Shown piece after piece: positions 34,610 to 46,283 of a DNA stretch of 64,000 nucleotides. The stretch is from Cystobasidium ongulense. Lineage: Eukaryota > Basidiomycota > Cystobasidiomycetes > Cystobasidiales > Cystobasidiaceae. The stretch is from positions 124,001 through 188,000 of the forward strand of contig BQUP01000005.1 in assembly GCA_022835595.1 (NCBI GenBank), read 5' to 3'. Both the position numbers and the translations under genes were made by a program. Every line of letters begins with the position of its first letter. Positions within the stretch are counted from its first letter, which is position 1. Below the pieces are notes generated by a model. The model made no database searches and had not been told where the DNA came from. It saw nothing but the letters and a program-made list of their open reading frames with translations.

Positions 34610-37600
34610 TCACTCATGTTCGAGTCTGTCGTCCCCTCCGCGTCTCGGTCTGTCCAAGCTGCCTCGAATTCGGCTAGTAGTGCGTGACAGTTTACTTATT
34701 TGACTAGCTCTCCTCTGTGCTCCATCGCCGTTGAGGAGATTGTTACCGTTGCTACTACTCGTGACGCTTTTCACATCTTTGCTCCGCGCAGTATTGGACG
34801 GATTTAAGATGGCATTATTACGGAACACTCGAATTACGCCGCTGTTATCGTCTGTGGTTATAATTATTGTACCATACGCGCTGGATCCAGTCGCGGCAGC
34901 GATGGCGCTGTCATCTGATTTGTTCGACATACTTCCGAAGGGAGTACTCGGCTGTTCGTTTGGGTTCGAGGATGCCGATGAGCTAGCTTGTGATTCCGAC
35001 CTTTGCAAGACAGTGCTATGTTCGTGAAGTGAATGATCCTCGGATCCATACAGAGGATCACCACCCCTTGCTAATGTGAGTCTGGTTTCCATAGGCGCAA
35101 AGACGGCACAGGTAACTATGCCTGGCGATATGTGAATGGGGCAATGGGAGTCGTTCCCCAAAGAAGGGTTGAAAGACTCGCATCCAGGTGATTTGTCCGC
35201 GCCTTTCTTACTCGTCTGAGCGAAAGGGACAGGAAAGTCAAGCAAGCCGGATTGCCAGATGTAGCATTGCCTATCTTCACTGCCTGAAATAACATACCGA
35301 CCATCATCCGAGAATGATGCCTTGATCTGAGACGAAGTGTTCTCGTGTCCTTTATACTTGGCATCGACGTGTCGTTCCGAAATGAGTCGCGGCGCATTGG
35401 GCTTGCCATCGGTCTTGTCTTTTGAAGGTGCACACAGAGCGCTTATATCCCAAAGACGGAGGCGAGAATCATTGCTCGTCACCAGTATTCTATCTGGCTC
35501 TGATGGTTCACCTTTAGGGAGAGAAACAATACTTGTGATCTTCCTGCCCTTTGCATATTTGCCCCGCGCGCTACGAGAATGCAATTTGGCGACAAAAGCA
35601 AGGTCTCGAACATCGAAGAACAGCTGTAAAGGTGATGGAAGATCAGACTGTGCACGTCACACGCACAAGGAGGAAGAGATCCGACTCACGCATAGACCGA
35701 CAAATGTACCCGCACAAGCAAGTTTGCCTTCTCCAACGAACGCAACGCTTGTAACAAGTTCAGGCAGCTGAGTCCAGCAGTGTACTTTCTTATCCGGTAT
35801 ACTCCAAAGTCTGAGCTTAGCATCCAGTGATCCAGATAAGAAATAACGATCATCTTTAGGATGAAATGCTATCGAAGTAACAAAGTCTGGATGTTGGAAT
35901 ACACACAGACATTCTTTGCGGGATATATGCCATAGTCGAACTGTCTTGTCCATCGATGAAGAAATCATGAAATTGTTTTTGCTCCAGCTCAGATCTAAGA
36001 TATCACTTGTGTGTCCTTTCCATTCGTGGATTGGTTTGTTCACAAAGACAGGAGCGAATGGACGAGAAGATGAAGTGTTCGCTGCATTAGGCCCCGACAT
36101 ACCAGTGTTGACCGTACTGACCGTAGACTGTCCGTGTGTTGTCGAAGTTGAGACGATTGAAATCTTGCTATTGCGCTTATCCTTCTTCGACATTTGCTGA
36201 GTATTCAAATGATCACCAAAGCTAGCAGCCGCCGGAAAGACGATTCCACTTCCACCGGCATCAGTTGCTGAATCGTCAACGTCCGTATGCGTAGCTTTCA
36301 TCACATTTTCCCTCTCTTCAGAGCCCGAGATCACTTGCCAAATCCGAACAACACCATCTTGTCCCGCACTAGCCAGATAATTCCCATCTGTTGAGAACTT
36401 AAGTGCCCATGTAGAAGGGGTGGCTTCTTTGGATGCTTTTTTGCTGGATTTGTTCTGCGCCGCACTAGAGGCCTTACGACCGATTGAGGATTTGGATGTC
36501 GCTATACTATGGGTGGGCGAATCTACAGAACTTGGTGTTTCAGGAAGTTCTGGGAGGGCGGAAGGATGGAGAGCATCGCTCAAGGCAGGCGACGAGGCAG
36601 ATGTTGAGCCTGAGAGACTCAGCTCTTGAGCGAGGAATAGATGGTTGAATTCTCTTTTCGATTTATGCTTAGCTTTTGTCTTGATATACCGCGATTTCTT
36701 GCTTGAACTTTTCGTTGTCGGGGTAGGACTGGGAAAGGCACCAGTACTAGCTTCGGATTGGGGCGACCCCATAATATCGATGGCTCGACTTGAACCGGAT
36801 GGCATCGGTAGAGCTCGATTGATATAGTCGCCATTGCTCGTAGTAGCTTCAGCCACAGCTTGGAAAGAACCAACAAAGGAAGGAGCAGCTTGCGACGAGT
36901 CAAAGGACGATACGGAGTTGGACTGTGGCAAGCGAACTTGAGGGACAGGAGGTACACCCTTTTTGGATGAAGATGAAGGAGCAGACTTGTTGCTAGGAGA
37001 AAAGCCCAAGCGTCCGAATAAGGAACGTTTTCGACTAATATGCAATGGCAGAATGTGAACGGAAAAAATTGAGTTCCTTGCTGAGACTACTCAAATGTAG
37101 AGCAAGCAAACTTACGTCTTCTTGGTTTCGGGCGTACCATCAATTGCCGGGTGCCCATTAGCAGTAGAGTCTGGAATAGGCGGGGAGCCAAGACCTATAG
37201 CGGCGAACTTGCTTTCTCTCTGAGGTACCAAAGGTGATCTAGGTCTCGTATCCATCGACTCTTTCGATGCTATATGTGTTTGCATATCCACGTGCTTCAG
37301 ATGCGGGTTTTCAGCTTGTTCCTGCAATCTATCCATCAAATCCAGTTGACGAGTTCTATCTTGACGTTCTCTCTCTACTCTTCTAGCGTCAGCTTCCGAG
37401 GTTTTGCGTCTTAGAGTTTGATATGTAACTGGGTCTAGTATACTTCTGCGGCTCTCGCTGTTCGACATAGGATGTGAAGCTATCGGAGCGGTTGCAGTCG
37501 ATCCATCCTCTGTTTCGTGCAAAGAGAGGGAGCTTGTCGATGCGTATGTCAGATTTGATTGGAAAGGTGATAGGCCACCTCGAGATGATGAACCGCCACT

Positions 37601-38758
37601 CGATTCGAGTGTGGTACTTGTGCCCACTCGAGCGACTGCATCAGGCTGGAAGTAGTCAATGCTATTCGGAGAGAGATCGGCTGCGTCTTCCAAGCTGTTC
37701 TGTCTTCCATTTTTGTTGACTAGCGGTGAATCGCCATAAAATCTATTATCACCCGTTGCGTCCTCTATACGGAGATCCCTGTCTTCCGTGAGGTCAGCAA
37801 GCTGACCATCTTCTCCTCTGGGATACTCATCCTTTGCAGTGAACGAGGAGAGGCCACCAAAGACAGAAGGTAATTTATCAAGCGATGTTATGCTTGTCAA
37901 AAAGTCAAGAGATGACGAGATAATGCCTGATCCGCTGGAAGGGAGGTTCCCAAATATGCTCTGCTGGCTCTGTGTCGGCGTGCGGAGCTGATCTTCCCTA
38001 TCTCTGTCTCTCTCCTTGAGAAGTGATTGCCGAGGAGTCATGTTGCGATAGCTCTCGTTCTCCCCACTGTACGCGCTGGGTGAGGCCGCCAGAGGACTGC
38101 TCATGCTTATGCTAGTGGGACTGTCTCTGGAGACGCCACCAGTACTGCTGGATCCGAGGAACGATGGGATGGGGTTGGATAGCTTGCGCATACGCTTAGC
38201 TGCACTGCTATTTGAGAATGCGCGTTTGACTTGAGTTCCGCCTGCGAGGACCGGTGTGCTGATGGGGGCTGCGCTTGACTGGGTGTTTATGCTTGTGTTG
38301 GACGCGGAAGAAGAGGGTCGACTAGTGGATTGACCACGCCGCTGCGACGTGCTCGGTGCTGGCGAGACGGTGTCTGAGGCGGTGGTGTAGCTGCTACTGC
38401 TCCTCCTCACGGTGGTGGCATGGTCGGCATCGGCATCCTGACTTGGCGCGTCGGGCTTTGACGGTGCAGGCGAGCCCGAGAGGCTAAAGGTCCTGAAGAA
38501 CGAGGTGAGGCCGGATGTCGATATTGGTACTGGAGAGGGTGCTGCGATGGTCCCAGACGGAGCGGGAGGTGCATGTACAGAGTCATTCTTCGTCGACTGC
38601 GATTCTTCTGCTGGAGCCACCGCAAAGGGCATGGAGCCAGGCAGGTTGGGCAGTGGAGACCCCATGGAGTAGGGCAAGGACGACATGTTGGTAGGGCTCA
38701 TGCTTGCCTCGATATGACCTTCCTGCCCATCATCGACCATGCCCATCTCGACGCTCAT
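34610..38758 (-). CDS. Large WD40-repeat protein (WDR44/Dgr2-like)
   Basis: Three exons: 37116-38758, 35690-37034, 34610-35623; 1333 residues. ATG at 38756-38758 (MSVEMGMVDDGQEG) is the first methionine of the open frame. About 650 residues at the N-terminus are Ser/Pro/Thr-rich and disordered, with a coiled basic patch (TYQTLRRKTSEADARRVERE). WD40 repeats follow: ALKFSTDGNYLASAGQDGVV, HTSDILDLSWSKNNFMISSS, KTVRLWHI, FVTSIAFHPKDDRYFLSGSL, AKLRLWSI, LRLWDISA and FSDDGRYVISGSEDRQCYIW, about six or seven blades. Long insertions between blades are typical of fungal Dgr2/YMR102C proteins, related to the Rab11 effector WDR44. Role in fungi is poorly known. Introns are 66 and 81 nt. Exon 2 starts in a basic stretch (RKRSLFGRLGFSP). 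Confidence 0.83.
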
Positions 38759-39268
38759 GCTTGTACAGTATGCTGACGATGATCCAGCTGTCGGCACGAG
38801 CAGCTCGGTGATCCCCTATTCTCGTGACGGGCGCATCGCATGTATCAGTGGTGCTGACGGCGTGAGAGTGACAGAAACCCATCCATGGTATTGTATGTTG
38901 CGATGGATAGCAGTTGTAGTATTGCCAACCTGCGTCGGTTTCGCTATTTACAGCTTGATTGAACAAGGGCCTCCAAGCGATAATCGCACGATTACGCTGC
39001 AGGGCCATGAAGAAAAGGAAAAGCTCGGCTTACACCGGACTTAAGCGAATTACAGTACTCGATTTGTAACAGAAATTAGGTGCTTTGCAACACCACGCGC
39101 AGATCTGAAATGAACCTTGTTACTCAGATCCTCTCTGACAGAATTCCATGACTAGGTAAATCAAGGGAAGAAAGATTCCAGATATATTCCACTACGGCAA
39201 CCTAATACTACTGTACCCTATTACACTGCCCGACTCGTATCAGTGACACTTTCTATTGACAGCACCGA
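38759..39268. other. Intergenic between WD40 and ZRC1 genes
   Basis: About 510 bp with the promoter of the WD40 gene and the 3' flank of the zinc transporter gene. A plus-strand frame at 38739-39044 is mainly chance. Nothing else seen. Confidence 0.4.
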
Positions 39269-40861
39269 CTAACTACAACACGCTGTTGTCGCACACTGGT
39301 CGCTGGCGCAGGGGATCTGACAGCGTGTCGACCGCATGCCCGTAGAATCTGGGGTGTCCACAGCACTGCTTACAGCGGTCTCCTCCAGACTAGTTGATCC
39401 AACTACCTCTGGAGTGATGCTCCGACTGTGTCCAGCGAGCTCTGGTTGGATCGTGACACCTCCGTGCAAGCCCCAAGCATGAAGACACTATGAGGGTTTT
39501 AAGCGAATCCATAAGAGGGGTATGAGCTTCAGGCTTTATTCTGACTCTGCAAAAAGACCGCTCACCTCTCTCAGGTGCTTTACGACCTCCATGAACCCTC
39601 CCATCGTCTGTTCTGGCGACACCACGACGTGCAAACTTGCAATATGTTTCGTCTGGGCTATAAGCGAGCAAAGAGGAGAAACGTCATATGTTAGGAATCT
39701 AACGGCAGCGTAAAGACTGTCGACCGTTACTTTGGTTGGCTTACTCAAACTAAACACGTGCATCTCGTGTACTCCTTCTATTCCTTCCACACGCATTATA
39801 TCCCTCTCCATACCAGGGAGGTCCATTTCTTGAGGGGCTGCTTCGAAAAGCAGGCGACCGCTATTCTTCATCAGCGGTATGGCAGTACCGATAATCATCA
39901 GCCCCACAAGGAGTGAGGCTATACCATCGGCTCGTATGAAGCCAGTCTGCCAGATTATAGCTGCGCTGACCATTACGAAGATATTGTTTATCGCGTCGCC
40001 TAGAAGATGTATCATCACGCCTAATAGACCTAAATCATAGCCTGATCCTTTGGGTAGTACTCGAGTTGAATGTTCATGTTGGGCGTGCTGCAAGTCAAAC
40101 AAGTATAAGAAAGTTATTGAAGAGCGCTGCATGTCTATATGGGAGGGCCTACTAGACTTGACAGTCGGACCATGGGAATACCGGCATGCTTGCCACTTTC
40201 AGCATCGGCGTCGTTGAGTGCGATATTAGGTGTGTTTGATCCGCTACCCCTTTTATGAGCATGTCCATGCCCATGTGAATGGCCGTGTTCTCCATGGTCA
40301 TGCACTACGAGAGCCGAGATGATGTTCAAGCCGAGACCGACTGCGCCAACCTGTATAAAGCGCAAGGTTATATATCAGGTCACTTTCATTCGATCCTTGC
40401 ATAACTTACAATTAGTACGAGCTTAGGCTCGCGAACGTCTTCTGGGAAAATGAGGCGTTCTATAGATTGCAGAACAATTGAGAAGCCCAGTCCACCTAGA
40501 AAACAGCCATTGAAGAAAGCGCCTAGTATAGGTCCTCTTTGTAGACCATATGAGAATCCGACTGTCCACAAAAGAGAGTACCGTCGTCAGTCTTGTCATA
40601 ATGGGTGTCGTCCTGCCCAAGACACATGACACGTTTGCCACCAGATACCAGGATACTTGTCGACTTACGCGGTATACCAGTCTTCCTATCTGCCAGTATA
40701 CGAGCTACTAGAGCTACGACGAATCCTATGATATCGCTAGCGACGTGAAAGGCATCTGCGACGAGTGCGAGGGAGCGCTGTCTGAACCCTAGCACTATCT
40801 CGACGATGAAGAATGCGCTGGAGATTGCTATGGCCGAATAGATCTTGGTCGTTTGCTTCAT
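39269..40861 (-). CDS. ZRC1: Zrc1/Cot1-type vacuolar zinc transporter (CDF family)
   Basis: Six exons: 40669-40861, 40410-40561, 40153-40350, 39731-40087, 39566-39652, 39269-39487; 401 residues. A cation diffusion facilitator exchanging cytosolic Zn for vacuolar protons. TM2 has the metal site HxxxD (VADAFHVASDIIGFVVALVA); the loop after TM4 is a His-rich metal sensor (VVHDHGEHGHSHGHGHAHKR); TM5 has the second site (GVMIHLLGDAINNIFVMVSA). The cytosolic tail carries EGVHEMHVFSLSKPT, HIASLHVVVSPEQ and LHGGVTIQPE, as in yeast Zrc1, and ends Cys-rich (QIPCASDQCATTACCS), where family members bind or sense metal. Intron 4 is 78 nt, a multiple of three without a stop. Final exon confirmed by GLHGGVTIQPE, characteristic of the family. 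Confidence 0.92.
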
Positions 40862-41074
40862 GGTGTCCGAGTAAGGACAGCGGATCTTCTAAGTGATTGT
40901 TGGGCAGAAATAGCTGTCAGTACTTCAGTCAGCTGAGAAGCAACGTGGGATCCGTTGCATTCCTGTCGTGCCTCTTTCAACCTTCAAGGTCAAGCTCGCC
41001 AGTCGATCGCCTTTTCGTACTTTCTTGCTGTCGAATAAAACAGTACTACTTCTCGCCAAACAACAACAGCAGCC
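40862..41074. promoter_or_regulatory. Short divergent promoter, ZRC1-like and GCIP-like genes
   Basis: Only 213 bp separate the two ATGs, so both promoters and 5' leaders share this region. It is C/T-rich toward the plus-strand gene. No TATA box or known zinc-response element is evident to me. Confidence 0.55.
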
Positions 41075-42333
41075 ATGTCGGGTGGGTCTTCATCCAGTCG
41101 CAGAGGTGAGTGAGTCCCGTAGTACGACCATATTGGTGCTGATTCGTGGGGTCAGGCCAGGCTTTGGCCACCTTGAAGAACCTGTCGGGCTTTTTAGATG
41201 CCACTATCGGCTCGCTATCTGCCGCTTCTGTAGCAGCGAATGCCAACTCTACATCTTCCAATAACACCATCTCAGACGAGGAACCTACTCTACCTGCCAT
41301 CTTGTCCGACCTCCACAGTCTCTTTGCTCTCATATCGAAAGAAACCACAAATCTATCACTGGCTTTCGCACCTCCAAAAGAGCATTGGGATGCCGTAGAT
41401 GGAACAGCAAAAAAACTGAATGACCTCTCGAGTAAAGTAATATACGGTTTAAAACTCCTTCGAATCCAGACGTCATCTGAAGATGTCGTAGAACATATAC
41501 TCGCGAAGCAGTGGCGACTTGCTTCTATCACAGCCTTTGAATGCCTAATGGAGCTGTCGAGTTCCTGTGTTGCGATATATACAGCACTAGGAGATAAACC
41601 AATTCAAGCATCGCAACGCAAACGAATCCTCACGAATACATCACTTGTCTGGAAAGCCATCGAGAGAACCGAGAAATTACCCAAAGATGAGCGAAGTGCT
41701 TTTATTATTTCTTGGAAGGAGACACTAGGAACATTCGAAGATGCCCTTGAAGAAGTAGAGGAGCTTTCCAAACGGGAAGCAAAGGGGAAAGGAAAAGCGG
41801 AGAATCAGGATGAAGAAGCTGAAGAAGGGACACAGGAAGGAGAGCACGAAGAAGATGACGAGTTCGACTTCGATGATCTGGATGACGATGAAGCGATATC
41901 AGAAGAAGAGCTTAGAGTGGTGCAATCAGTCTATCAATATATGAAGCTCGTCAAAGCTTTACTTCGCAAGATTGGGACCATACAAGGCGAGACGTTACCT
42001 TTTGGGAGAATCGCAAAATTCGGTAGTCGTATAGCTTCTTGTCAAGACGAGCTGGCATCCGCCATACAACCACCGCAAGACACTTCCAGCATACGAACAG
42101 AGACGAAGAGTTATGGAGAGAACATCGACGCTCTCATCAAATTGGTAACAGAAAGTCTGTCTGTCAAAGAGTTGGCTGACAGCCTGGACAAGGCTAGCCT
42201 AGCAGGACAGAAAGATGATAAAACGAAAGCAAGTCCTACGGATACCCGGAAATGGTTTATGGTGTGCAAGCAGCACCTGGAGAAGGCTACTGCGTCGATC
42301 CTGACGCTTTGTGAAGCTGAACCAGAGAGATAA
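41075..42333 (+). CDS. Cyclin-D1-binding protein 1-like (GCIP family) protein
   Basis: Two exons: 41075-41105 and 41156-42333; 402 residues. The 50-nt intron is the shortest I accept confidently in this window. The protein is all-helical, with TLPAILSDLHSLFALISKET, LNDLSSKVIYGLKLLRIQTS and EHILAKQWRLASITAFECLM matching the Grap2/cyclin-D-interacting family fold, and a C-terminal helical bundle (YQYMKLVKALLRKIGTIQGE). An acidic stretch in between (about residues 230-270, EEDDEFDFDDLDDDEAISEE) is disordered. The human member binds D-type cyclins and Grap2; fungal homologues are unstudied, so the cellular role is inference. Start exon MSGGSSSSRRG is disordered. Confidence 0.8.
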
Positions 42334-42474
42334 CACAGGTATCAGCAGACTGGTATACTAGCAATATCGACGATGCTGTGCAAGAGAGTAGTTTTACGAC
42401 ATATTCAGCGGCGGTGTCCTAATTTGCGCAACAATATCAAGAAAACAGATGAATAGGCTTGGTAATACAGAAAA

Positions 42475-44123
42475 CTACAGAAGCTCCATCTCTAGATTCT
42501 GTCCCTCGAGAGGTTCTTCCATCATATCACCTCTAGCGACGGAATGTACCAATTCCCTTCTGATTTCCGGTGTGATCTGGATGTGCACTTTAACGCGCAA
42601 GACTTCCATGAGCGCTTCCTTCTGTTCAGGTGTTAAATCAGACTTGTACCGTTGTACAAAGACAAGGAAAGCTTGATGCCATAGAACAGGCAATTCCCGT
42701 TTGTCGCGTTTGAAGCGGAGGAAGTGGAACACCAATGCGTCAACTACTTTGTACGGCAGAGCATACTTCTTGTCGAGCAAAACGCGAATGAACAGCGAAT
42801 TTGGACCCGAATAGTCCATATCTGCGAGCTTGAGGAGTGCAGCACCGGAATGCAGCACTGGAATTGAGACTTTCTGTAACACTGATCCAATGATGACTGC
42901 TTCTTGAAGTGTGCAAGTACCGCTCTGTTGTGAAAAACCATGTAAATTAGCCTCGGCTCACATATGGAATGACATATATTGTGACATACTTCGCAAAGAG
43001 GGAAGAGTAAACCCTTGAAAAAGGCAGCTGGCTTGTACAGCGCCTTCTTCAATGCTTGATAACTGTGCACATTCAGCTTCTTTTCTAAGGCGATTTCCTC
43101 TCTGATGCGGTCACTCAGGAAGTCCCTGTAGAATCGTTGCGACTGTTTCGGGTCCAAGTTCGAGGCGAATATACGTGTTGCAGCTAAGAGTGCGTGTGGT
43201 GTCCAACCCTCTGGGTTGGTGATTGATAGGAGCACAGGCCACTGTTGCAGACTGGGAAGAATCTTGAATGCTTTGGGAAGAGGGCCTGATTTGTATCTCG
43301 ATAACAGTTGACCGACGCTGTTCAAAACTTGTCAGTTAGCTTACGTACATAAATTTGCTGAAGGCGGCCAGCGGCTTACCGACTATATACCTCTACTACC
43401 TTTGGGTCGAGGCCTGCTTCTCTCGCTACCTCAGGGACTGCAGGATATATAGATTGTTAGCGAGAGCAAATTTTTAATGAGTCTGCGACAATTACCTGCA
43501 GCAGCTTGGTCTTCACCAGCCTCTCTTGCTTGAATCTTTTCCATGATCAAATCCGCTAGGTTTCGGGTGCCGCCACCGTTGGGCATGAAAGACTCCAATA
43601 TCGCTTGGTCGCCTTCGTCGATGTTCTAATAAAGCAATATCATCAGAGGTTTCTTCATGTAATATTATCATAGGGTGGACATTGGCTTACGAGTTCTTCG
43701 TACTCTTCATCTCCAAAGTTCTCATCCTCATACTCTTCATCTTCAGACAGTTCTTCATCGTCGCCTTGCATTGCAAGAGGGAGTCGCGAAGGTCCTGCGA
43801 CCGACGATGTCTGATTCTCGGCAGCAGTGTTGCCATTGCCACCTTCTTCTTCCTCTTCTTGCTGCTCTTTCGCCAGATCCAGGATACGTCGCGAGGTTTT
43901 GGCATCTAAGTGAGACTGGGTGACACAAGGGTTCAGTATACAGCGCAGATGGATGTATAACTGATTGACAACTCACATCCTCTTCCTTTGCTATTTTCTT
44001 ATGCTTCTTGTTGGCTCGTCTTCCTGGTGCAGAGAGCAAGCCAGACGTGTCTGTTCTCAACTGGACGCCCAGCGGATCATGGCGCTGTGACCCAAGACCG
44101 CTTGATTTATCTGAACGACCCAT
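42475..44123 (-). CDS. ENP1: Bystin/Enp1, 40S ribosome assembly factor
   Basis: Six exons: 43977-44123, 43691-43915, 43496-43625, 43380-43437, 42990-43317, 42475-42924; 445 residues. A nucleolar protein needed for 18S rRNA maturation and export of pre-40S particles. The N-terminus is basic then acidic ([34 protein letters not shown]). The bystin domain shows [120 protein letters not shown] and [20 protein letters not shown]. All joins restore conserved sequence. Introns are 58-70 nt. The acidic exon 2 is not obvious as an ORF because it has no ATG early on. Confidence 0.94.
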
Positions 44124-44525
44124 GCTATTGATGAGATGGGGAGAAAAGTAGCAGCTGTTGTATCCTTTGCGTGTGCGAGAAAAGAGCAGAATCACCCAAG
44201 CATCAACATTTTTTGCACGTTTTTTCCGATCACGTTTTTACGGTACGACCACCACGGTGGCCTCTTCAATTACTACCGATAAGCACCGCATAAGCTTTGT
44301 AGTAGCACGCAGCTTCATTGACAGCATACACGCTTCTAAGGCTCGGGTACGCCGTGAGCTGACAAGCTTGTATGCGGCACAACGCGAAACTATACGACAA
44401 GCAAAGCCCCCAATGATGATACCAACATACAGAAAGTTAACACACTAGAAGGCGCATAACAACATAATCCAGGTTCGAGACGGCAAGCTTCTCAGTGTCT
44501 AGCACCTGAGAATACTCTTCTGCAA
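44124..44525. other. Intergenic between GH128-like gene and bystin
   Basis: About 400 bp: bystin promoter and 3' flank of the GH128-like gene. A 96-codon plus-strand frame overlaps it but has no family resemblance. Confidence 0.4.
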
Positions 44526-46283
44526 TTATGCAGCGCCATATGCAGCACCTATGCCGTCTATATTACCCATTGCATTGAAATTGTCCGCATTGAAGAGCTA
44601 CCATGTCGGTAATGAAACTTAACATCAGGATAGGTCTACGAAGTGGATCGCATATGCCGGTACTTACCGCGTAGCCCAATATCCAGTCCTGCTGGTCCAT
44701 CCATTCACAGGCCTCCTTGATGAAAGCGGCGAGCTTTGCCTCGCCATCTTTGGTCGGGTTCCTATCGACCACGCTTTGAGGCGCCCATTCCGTGACGTAA
44801 ACAGGTAACTTTCCGAATGCCGGATTATTGTGAGCCTTTGTGATGTAGTCTTTAAAGTAATCCATCATAGTGACCTCCTGATACCAATGCAGCGCGATCG
44901 CACCAATGCCGCACTCCGCTGGTGGACATTTCGCCATGAATTGGGTAAGCCATTCTTGCGACCCGGGAGTTTGCGCGATTGAAGGCGCAACAAGGGTTGC
45001 TCCTTTGGCCTTATAAGGCAGCATAAACTGTTTCCATGCTGCTACGGCCTCGCTGCCGATATGGAAAGCTGGTGTAAGTACTGCGCTCTAACGTTTGGCA
45101 AAGCTTACAGAGCTGCTCCATACGTACTCTACGCCCATGCATGCTTGCCCATGTTGGCACATCTCGTTCTCGGGCTCGTTGAACTGTTCACCAGCATCAG
45201 CATCGAAAATCCTCATTTTCATTTGGAAAGTACGCACGCCAAGTAGAACGTTATGTCCACGCGCTATGGCAGCTTCAGCGTTGACCTGCCAGCGGTCGGT
45301 TCTGTCCTTAGCCGCGTTCCAGCTATGATTGAGGGAGAAAGGTAGATCAGCTTTTCAGATGTCCGTGTCTTGGACCCCTCAAGACTTACAGCATCGGATA
45401 ATATCTCACGCCTTGCGGGATATCCTGGAGTTGCTGGTCCCAATTCGTCACCCAGCTTACACCCGGGAACTTGGAGATCAGGCTCGGATTGTTATAAGTC
45501 AGACCTTTCTTCCCACCGGGAGCCGGTGCGACTTTCGGAATGGCCGCCTGGCCCGTGGGAGATTTAGGTACCGCTGCTGGAGCTTTCGCCTGGCCTGATG
45601 GAGACTTAGGTACCGCTGCTGGAGCTTTCGCCTGGCCCGATGGAGATTTAGGTACCTCTTTTGGTGCTGCGCCCGACGGAGGTTTAGGTACCGCTGCTAG
45701 TGCTTTCGCCTGGCCCGATGGAGATTTAGGTACCTCTTTTGGTGCTGGGCCCGACGGAGGTTTAGGTACCGCTGCTAGTGCTTTCGCCTGGCCCGAAGCT
45801 CCGTCAGCAAGTCGTTCCCCTTTCCGGGCTGGTATCTGTGGCTTTGGACCGTCAGCGTTGCCCGGCGCGGGAGTATCCGGGGTGTCAGGAGTATCTGGAG
45901 TTGGAGTGGCTGCCGCAGGTGCTGCAGGTGCTACTGGAATCTGAGGAGCCTCAGGGGTCTCAGGTGTTTCATGAGTCTGAGCCTGAGGCAACACCGTACT
46001 GGCTTAGCGCGGTTCTAGCGGACCTTTCGAAACGACTCACTTTTCCCCCTACATACTGTGTGACTGTGACAGTAGTAGTAACGATTTCCGCTTCCTCACA
46101 GCATTCGTGTCCACCTCCATCGACTCTTGGCCAGCCGCCATGTCCACGATGCCCACCATTTCCACCATGTCCAGCATGGCCGCGACCCCGCTTTTCCCGT
46201 ACACCTGCTGATAAAGGTCTTGACGTAACTTGCAAAGTCATGCATAGAATCAGGAGACCCGATGAAAGGTAATGGCTTCGCAT
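44526..46283 (-). CDS. Secreted Asl1-like GH128-type protein with repeat linker; one junction unresolved
   Basis: Exons as far as resolved: 46057-46283, 45390-45998, 45238-45322, about 45133-45183, about 44668-45068, 44526-44597; near 490 residues. A signal peptide (YLSSGLLILCMTLQVTSRPL) leads into a Gly/His-rich part and VTTTVTVTH, then a Pro/Lys/Ala linker with tandem repeats, then the catalytic domain: KKGLTYNNPSLISKFPGVSW, VTNWDQQLQDIPQGVRYYPM-LWN, NVLLG-FNEPENEMCQHGQACM with the acid/base Glu, EAVAAWKQFMLPYKAKGATL, GAIALHWYQEVTMMDYFKDY, LPVYVTEWAPQS with the nucleophile Glu, and ALFNADNFNAMGNIDGIGAA at the end. Joining the NEPE exon to the EAVAAWKQ exon with GT-AG sites leaves the frame one base off, so either an atypical splice, a one-base error or decay is present. 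Family assignment is firm; integrity is not. Confidence 0.68.
45567..45806 (+). repeat. Coding minisatellite, 42-bp and 36-bp units
   Basis: GGTACC recurs at about 45567, 45609, 45651, 45687, 45729 and 45765, so spacings are 42, 42, 36, 42 and 36 bp. The 42-bp unit encodes VPKSPSGQAKAPAA and the 36-bp unit VPKPPSGPAPKE (minus strand). Copies are nearly identical in DNA, which suggests recent expansion. A second, shorter Pro-Asp-Thr repeat (TPDTPDTPDTP) lies near 45880-45900. Located in the linker of the GH128-like protein. Confidence 0.85.

Noticed and set aside
45540-45944. A 134-codon plus-strand frame rich in AWPDGDLGT repeats
   Set aside because: It is the antisense of the coding minisatellite in the GH128-like gene; a 42/36-bp repeat without stops is open on both strands.
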